From Rubrobacteraceae bacterium (lineage in GTDB: Bacteria; Actinomycetota; Rubrobacteria; Rubrobacterales; Rubrobacteraceae): a DNA stretch of 9,325 nt. Shown here one piece after another: positions 5,614 to 9,325 of the stretch; positions within the stretch are counted from its first letter, which is position 1, and each line of letters opens with the position of its first letter. The notes under the pieces are model-generated. The model was not told where the DNA came from, made no database searches, and was given only the letters and a program-made list of their open reading frames with translations. Location of the stretch: assembly GCA_021156345.1 (NCBI GenBank), contig JAJNDJ010000166.1, positions 1-9,325 of the forward strand, in the 5' to 3' direction. The translations under genes were made by a program, and so were the position numbers.

Positions 5614-6423
5614 CTACCGACCGGCCCAAAGGGGGATTTTGGTGCCTTCGAAGGTGCCGTTGTTGGCGCTTTCGGTCCCGACTTTCAGGGTCCCCTTTCC
5701 AGAGAACGGCGGCAGATCAAGGGTGGCCTCGAAGTATCCCCAGGCATGGCCTCTGTCGTTGCAAAGGACGGTCCTACGCACCAGGATCTTTCCGTCTGAA
5801 TCGATCAAGGTAATGGTGTTCGCGGCTTCGGAGGTGCGTGAATAGTCTTCGATCTCGAGCACCCTGTAGAGGAAGGCCTCACGCGCGAAGAAGTCCACGA
5901 ACATGCCGCCGTCGGGGGCGCGCACGAAGTGGAAGCTCTCGAGCAACCCATCGCCGAACCTGCCGTGTGAGACCCCCGTCGCGCTGGCCGAAGGCAGGGT
6001 CAGGCGCAGCAGCCCTTCTCCTTCCTGGCTCGCCAGGGTCCACTCCGGTACGGTGCCGGAGGGCTCCCAGCCGGTACCGAGGTCGATGACAGTCCGCTCG
6101 TAGCCGCCGTGTAGCCCGTAGCGCACCGCGAGCACGGTGTCCGCATCGTAGCCGGAGCCTCCGCTCGCCTCCGTTAGTCGCGAGAACGGTGTGCCGGAGG
6201 ACGCCCCAGCGAGGTCTCCCTGGATGCGCGAGGCCACCCCTGCCGTAGCCTCGGGCACGCCTGCCGTACCGGTCGCTTCAGCCCGTGTCGCCTCCGTAGA
6301 ACGGTCCGACGCGGCACCGGCAGAAGCCTCCGCCGACCCAACCGTCTGACCAGCATCCAGACAGCCGGCCAGGAGCGATGCACACAGGAGGTAGAGCAGT
6401 AAGAGGACGGAGGTCCTCCTCAT
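5614..6423 (-). CDS. Lipoprotein with AMIN-like / Gmad2-like beta domain
   Basis: 269 residues from the ATG at 6421-6423. The N-terminus MRRTSVLLLLYLLCASLLAGC is a type II signal peptide with the lipobox Cys at residue 21. A low-complexity Ala/Ser/Thr/Glu/Gly linker (about 25-95) follows, then a beta-rich domain. Its first part, VLAVRYGLHGGYERTVIDLG, resembles the opening strands of actinobacterial AMIN-like domains. Its last part (GYFEATLDLPPF, then GTLKVGTESANNGTFEG) resembles Gmad2 domains of spore-germination-related surface proteins. Both assignments are by eye and tentative; no enzyme function is suggested. A longer frame from the ATG at 6489 exists, but that ATG overlaps a TATAAT promoter box and would place 22 polar residues before the signal peptide, so it is rejected. 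The gene is convergent with the peptidase and divergent from the dehydratase. Confidence 0.78.
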   Translation of the reverse strand: MRRTSVLLLLYLLCASLLAGCLDAGQTVGSAEASAGAASDRSTEATRAEATGTAGVPEATAGVASRIQGDLAGASSGTPFSRLTEASGGSGYDADTVLAVRYGLHGGYERTVIDLGTGWEPSGTVPEWTLASQEGEGLLRLTLPSASATGVSHGRFGDGLLESFHFVRAPDGGMFVDFFAREAFLYRVLEIEDYSRTSEAANTITLIDSDGKILVRRTVLCNDRGHAWGYFEATLDLPPFSGKGTLKVGTESANNGTFEGTKIPLWAGR

Positions 6424-6487
6424 CTCCCACCCGCACCGGGTCGCGCTGACACGTTCACATAATGATGTTCGGTCATCTGCGCGAGCC

Positions 6488-6493
6488 ATTATA
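6488..6493 (-). promoter_or_regulatory. -10 box TATAAT for the lipoprotein gene
   Basis: A perfect TATAAT on the minus strand, placing the transcription start near 6481 and a leader of about 58 bases before the ATG at 6423. The -35 is unclear. It overlaps the ATG at 6489, which decides the start of the lipoprotein. Confidence 0.5.
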
Positions 6494-6580
6494 GGTATGT
6501 GTTCCTTGCAAGATGTTTAAGGGAGTGTTGCGCTACTGTTACGATGAGTAGATAGCACGCCTGTTCGCGCCAACGGGTCG

Positions 6581-6586
6581 AAGGAG
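6581..6586 (+). promoter_or_regulatory. Strong ribosome binding site of the dehydratase gene
   Basis: AAGGAG lies 8 bases before the ATG at 6595, fixing the start. A weak upstream promoter (TTAAGG 6517-6522, TACGAT 6540-6545, 17 bp apart) is possible but poor. Confidence 0.7.
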
Positions 6587-6594
6587 CACAACCC

Positions 6595-7611
6595 ATGATC
6601 GGATCAGAGGACATAGAAGCCGCGCGGAGGCGTATGCAGGGAGTGGCGCTCCGTACACCCCTCGTGCCCTGTCCTCGCGGCGAGCAGGATAGAGCCTTGT
6701 ACTTCAAGCCGGAGAGCCTCCAGCCTACGGGAGCCTTCAAGCTGCGCGGCGCGTACAACAAGATCTCCTCACTCGTCCTTGAGGATCGCCGCCGCGGGGT
6801 CGTCGCCCACTCCAGCGGTAACCACGCCCAGGCCGTAGCCTACGCAGCCCTGGCCCTCGGAGTAAAGGCCACTATCGTCATGCCGCGGGGGGCATCTCGT
6901 GTGAAGCTCGACGCGACGGCGGATCTCGGGGCTGAGGTCGTTCTGGTCGGCCCTGGCAGCGCAGAGCGGTCTCGCAAGGCAGAGGAGCTTGCGGAGGAGC
7001 ACGGCTACGTGCCGGTCCCTCCGTACGACGATGAGGTCCTCATCGCAGGCCAGGGCACTATCGGGGCGGAGATCCTCGAGGACCTGCCCGACGTGGAGAC
7101 CGTGCTCGTACCCGTCAGCGGCGGCGGGCTCATCGGTGGGATCTCCGCTGCCATCAAGTTGTCGCGCCCTGAAGTGCGAGTGATCGGGGTCGAACCCGAG
7201 CTCGCGGCCGATGCCAGAGCCAGCCTGGAGAGCGGAAGGCTGGTCGAGTTCCCGGCGGATCAAGTCGCCCGCACGGTTGCCGACGGTTTGCGCGTACAAA
7301 AGCTCGGCCAGGCGCCCTTCGAGCATATCCGCGCCTTCGTTGACGACATCGTCGCCGTAAAGGAGAGGGAGATCTTGGAAGCTATGCGCCGCCTGGCGCT
7401 GCGGGTCAGGCTGGTCGCAGAGCCGAGCGGGGCCGTGACGTTCGCCGCCCACTTATTCCACAGAGATGAACTGCCCACCTCCCGCCTCACCGTGGCCGTG
7501 ATCAGCGGCGGCAACGTCGAGCCAGGCCTCCTCGCCGAAGTCCTTGCTGGCTCCGCGCTCGAGATGCGGCAACGAGATAAGGCGGGCGAAATTGTTCAGC
7601 GTGAAGCCTAA
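6595..7611 (+). CDS. PLP-dependent threonine ammonia-lyase / serine-threonine dehydratase
   Basis: Deaminates threonine to 2-oxobutanoate and ammonia (and probably serine to pyruvate), in the cytoplasm. It is a fold-type II PLP enzyme: ESLQPTGAFKLRGA holds the Schiff-base Lys49; SSGNHAQ at 73-79 contacts the substrate carboxylate; the glycine loop SGGGLIGG at 175-182 binds the PLP phosphate; AEPSGA at 275-280 and SGGNVEP at 304-310 complete the site. At 338 residues it has the catalytic domain only. It lacks the C-terminal ACT-like regulatory domain of long biosynthetic IlvA, so feedback inhibition by isoleucine is not expected. Short catabolic (TdcB-type) dehydratase, or serine racemase, are the close alternatives; sequence alone does not separate them. 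The gene stands alone, and its stop overlaps the stop of the convergent GNAT gene. Confidence 0.93.
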   Translation: MIGSEDIEAARRRMQGVALRTPLVPCPRGEQDRALYFKPESLQPTGAFKLRGAYNKISSLVLEDRRRGVVAHSSGNHAQAVAYAALALGVKATIVMPRGASRVKLDATADLGAEVVLVGPGSAERSRKAEELAEEHGYVPVPPYDDEVLIAGQGTIGAEILEDLPDVETVLVPVSGGGLIGGISAAIKLSRPEVRVIGVEPELAADARASLESGRLVEFPADQVARTVADGLRVQKLGQAPFEHIRAFVDDIVAVKEREILEAMRRLALRVRLVAEPSGAVTFAAHLFHRDELPTSRLTVAVISGGNVEPGLLAEVLAGSALEMRQRDKAGEIVQREA

Positions 7612-8567
7612 GTTGCTAGATACGGTGTCGTACCGTAGTGGACGAGGCCGGTAGGGTTGGCCTTCTTCTCGCCCAGCTCCATCCGCATCCGGTCCTCTGT
7701 GCCCTCGAAGCCGAACTCTTGCAAGAGGGCGTGCGAGTGGCACCTGGCCGGACCGGGGACCGTGACCTGGACCGGCGTACCTCCGGTCGCCGAGAGAGCG
7801 CGGGCGAGCAGGAGGCTGGCCACGTCGGGTGTTGAAGCCAGGAAGGGGCCGATACGGGTCGCGCGGCCCCTCGCGCTCCGGATCAGGTAGCCCTTGATCC
7901 AGCCAGTCGAGTCGCGGACGACGAGACCACGTCCTGGATGTAGTCTCAGGGTGGCGAAGAGCAGGGCCGAACGGTCGGCCCCGTAGCTCCAGAGATCCAC
8001 GCCGTAGAGCTCGGGCAGGTCCCCGAACGTGAGCGTCTCGACCCTGTGGCCGTCTACTTGATCGGGAACGCGGAGTCTCCGAGGTCCCTCCTCGAGCCGG
8101 TAAACGGTGCGCGGCGTGACCTCCTCGAAACCGAGCGACCGGTACAGTCCCTCCGCCAGTCGGGTCGAGTAGAGCCTGAGCGTCTTCGCGCCACGGCTTC
8201 TGAGGTAGGCTACGGCCCAGGAGGAGAGCAGGACGCCGAGGCCGAGGCCCCTGTACCCGTCGTGGACTGCTAGGTGGCAGAGGACGCCTATGTCTCCCAG
8301 CGGCACAGCACCGACCATACCCGCCAGGTCGCCGTCAGGCGCCTCGGCCACCGCCCAGCGGGCGTCGCGCACGCCGCGCAGGAGGTCGAAAGCTCTCGGG
8401 TCAGCCGACCAGCGTACGATGCTCCTCAGCTCAAGGATGCGCTCCAGGTCAGCGTCGCCCATCTCCCTGACGCGGACGCCCGAGTCAGTCTCGGTCACTG
8501 CCCTTAACACTTTCTGGGCGGCAGTCTTTTCTACTTCGTTGTCTTCTCTCGCGGTGGAGGCCAGCAA
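7608..8567 (-). CDS. Two-domain GNAT-family N-acetyltransferase
   Basis: 319 residues. The first GNAT domain covers about 30-155. It has the acetyl-CoA pyrophosphate loop RGLGLG (106-111, fitting R/Q-x-x-G-x-G/A) in LAVHDGYRGLGLGVLL and the classic end AEGLYRSLGFEEV at 138-150. A second alpha/beta region, about 175-300 (GYLIRSARGRATRIGPFLA, ending HALLQEFGFEGTEDRMRMELG), resembles the YitH/HsdD-like second GNAT fold often fused to such enzymes and probably shapes the acceptor site. The acceptor substrate is unknown. The TTG start at 8565-8567 is supported by GAGG seven bases upstream. The N-terminal 30 residues are charged and outside the domain. A plausible promoter lies about 150 bases upstream. 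The stop codon shares two bases with that of the dehydratase (sequence CTAA). Confidence 0.9.
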   Translation of the reverse strand: MLASTAREDNEVEKTAAQKVLRAVTETDSGVRVREMGDADLERILELRSIVRWSADPRAFDLLRGVRDARWAVAEAPDGDLAGMVGAVPLGDIGVLCHLAVHDGYRGLGLGVLLSSWAVAYLRSRGAKTLRLYSTRLAEGLYRSLGFEEVTPRTVYRLEEGPRRLRVPDQVDGHRVETLTFGDLPELYGVDLWSYGADRSALLFATLRLHPGRGLVVRDSTGWIKGYLIRSARGRATRIGPFLASTPDVASLLLARALSATGGTPVQVTVPGPARCHSHALLQEFGFEGTEDRMRMELGEKKANPTGLVHYGTTPYLAT

Positions 8568-8618
8568 GGTTTTCCCTCGATCTCTCTCGATTCATGGATA
8601 GAGACTCTTCCGCGCCGA

Positions 8619-8635
8619 AGGTTTCGCTCAAACCT
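8619..8635 (-). other. Stem-loop in the leader of the GNAT gene
   Basis: AGGTTT and AAACCT form a 6-bp stem with a 5-base loop. An outer CTCTT/AAGAG (8605-8609 with 8637-8641) could extend it across an uneven interior loop. It falls in the predicted 5' leader, about 50 bases before the TTG start. No T-run follows on either strand. Confidence 0.3.
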
Positions 8636-8669
8636 CAAGAGACGCGGATGCCCCGAGCTCGCCCCTAGA

Positions 8670-8694
8670 GGGACGGTCGGGGCAGGGACGGTCG
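8670..8694. repeat. Direct repeat of GGGACGGTCG, 15-bp period
   Basis: GGGACGGTCG occurs exactly at 8670-8679 and 8685-8694 in the noncoding stretch between the GNAT and aldo/keto reductase genes. It lies downstream of the predicted GNAT promoter, where paired sites could bind a regulator. Function is not known. Confidence 0.45.
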
Positions 8695-8726
8695 AGGGCG
8701 CCGTCGCGTAAAGCTGCTCGCAGAAA

Positions 8727-8756
8727 ATCTTAAGTGATGCCGTTCCACATCCGCAA
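8727..8756 (-). promoter_or_regulatory. Candidate promoter of the GNAT gene
   Basis: On the minus strand, TTGCGG (8751-8756) and TAAGAT (8727-8732) are separated by 18 bp, close to a sigma-70 type promoter. It would give a leader of roughly 150 bases holding the direct repeat and the stem-loop. Confidence 0.35.
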
Positions 8757-8771
8757 TGCTACAACATGGCA

Positions 8772-8808
8772 CGCTGACATGGAAGGATTCCGAGAGAAGG
8801 TTCGCTGA
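8772..8808 (-). repeat. 3'-end hairpin element, copy D (degenerate)
   Basis: On the minus strand, TCAGCG at 8803-8808 starts 6 bases after the aldo/keto reductase stop, and GTCAGCG (8772-8778) lies 31 bp further on. Between them GGAATCCTTCC (8781-8791) forms a 4-bp stem with a 3-base loop. Only the boundary motifs, spacing and hairpin agree with copies A and B, so this is the weakest copy. Confidence 0.35.
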
Positions 8809-8814
8809 ACCGCC

Positions 8815-9325
8815 CTAATCGCGCTGTATCACCCCGTCCAGGATCCCGTCTATCTCGGAGACCACGTCTGCGGGGAGCTTTACCCCTGAGGCAGCGGCGT
8901 TGTCTTCGACCTGCTCGGGCCTGGAGGCGCCGATGATCGCGCTACTCACGTTCTCCTGGCGCAACACCCACGCGAGGGCCAGCTGCGGCATGCTGAGGCC
9001 AGCCTCGGACGCGACGGAGCGTAACCTATCCACGGCAGAGAGAACCTCCTCGTTCATGAGCTGCTGCATAAAGCGGTTGGATTCCGGGTCGGCTGCACGG
9101 GTGCCCTCTACGGGAGCGTCGCCGGGACGGTACTTGCCCGTGAGTACGCCCTGGGCAAGCGGTGAGAAGACCACCTGGCCCACCCCCTCGCGCTCGCTAA
9201 GGGGTATGACTCCGCCTTCGATCCTCCGTTGGATCATGTTGTACTGCGGCTGGTTGGAGACGATCCGATCCAGGTTCATCTCACCGGCGATCCTCAAGGC
9301 GTCGGAGATCTGGTCGTCCGTCCAC
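8815..9325 (-). CDS. Aldo/keto reductase, C-terminal part (5' end outside window)
   Basis: The frame is open to the window edge (170 codons); TTG at 9297 is internal, because homologous sequence (WTDDQISDALRIAGEM) continues upstream. It is an NADPH-dependent (beta/alpha)8-barrel oxidoreductase. Visible family features are SNQPQYNMIQR (cofactor nicotinamide contact), VVFSPLAQGVLTGKY (loop and NADPH-binding region), and LALAWVLRQENVSSAIIGASRPEQVEDNAAA, the classic C-terminal NADPH adenosine-phosphate site. The pattern is closest to the Kv-beta-like/YghZ-like branch, which reduces aldehydes such as methylglyoxal; substrate is inferred only. The catalytic Asp, Tyr, Lys and His residues lie outside the window. 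Copy D of the hairpin element follows its stop. Confidence 0.92.
   Translation of the reverse strand, partial: WTDDQISDALRIAGEMNLDRIVSNQPQYNMIQRRIEGGVIPLSEREGVGQVVFSPLAQGVLTGKYRPGDAPVEGTRAADPESNRFMQQLMNEEVLSAVDRLRSVASEAGLSMPQLALAWVLRQENVSSAIIGASRPEQVEDNAAASGVKLPADVVSEIDGILDGVIQRD

Noticed and set aside
6424..6489. Upstream ATG at 6489 as start of the lipoprotein
   Set aside because: It overlaps a perfect TATAAT box and would put 22 polar residues ahead of an otherwise textbook lipoprotein signal peptide.
6505..6512. CTTGCAAG palindrome between the divergent lipoprotein and dehydratase genes
   Set aside because: Only 8 bp, single occurrence, no flanking symmetry; too short to claim an operator.

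Overview
The window looks like chromosomal DNA of a high-GC actinobacterium, most likely Rubrobacter or a close relative. The basis is the strongly GC-biased third codon positions combined with frequent AGG/AGA Arg and ATA Ile codons, common TTG starts, and the gene families present. This assignment is an inference from composition and recalled protein style; no search was possible. There are no tRNA, rRNA, CRISPR, IS or phage features. Most genes are recognisable household or accessory enzymes.

Layout. Positions 1-866 (minus): 5' part of an exported sulfatase/alkaline-phosphatase-superfamily hydrolase with a Tat signal and lipobox, cut by the window edge. Positions 968-1216 (plus): a small unrecognised four-cysteine protein. 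Positions 1372-1908 (minus): a small multi-pass membrane protein, convergent with the previous gene. Positions 1962-5536 (plus): a tight three-gene block, queG (epoxyqueuosine reductase), a membrane-anchored J-domain protein, and an ACE-like M2/M3 zinc peptidase. Positions 5614-6423 (minus): a lipoprotein with an AMIN-like/Gmad2-like beta domain. Positions 6595-7611 (plus): a PLP threonine/serine dehydratase, overlapping by 4 bp at its 3' end with a minus-strand two-domain GNAT acetyltransferase (7608-8567). Positions 8815-9325 (minus): C-terminal part of an aldo/keto reductase, cut by the right edge.

The most unusual signal is not protein coding. Just after four stop codons (ends at 1216, 1372, 5536 and 8815) lies an element made of two TCAGCA-like hexamers 31-33 bp apart, with a short hairpin between them. 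The first hexamer begins 4-8 nt after the stop, and the orientation relative to the upstream gene is always the same. Two copies (1223-1262 and 5546-5585) are clear homologues: 40 nt each, 28 identical, with perfect 11-nt and 13-nt ends and a changed but still largely paired central stem. The other two are degenerate. This could be an undescribed 3'-end (termination/processing) element or a REP-like repeat family.

Functional links are modest. The queG block joins tRNA modification, an Hsp70 co-chaperone and peptide breakdown. The sulfatase-like protein and the 5614-6423 lipoprotein are both predicted surface lipoproteins. Near-leaderless promoters (TACAAT close to the ATG) are suggested for the small Cys protein and queG.
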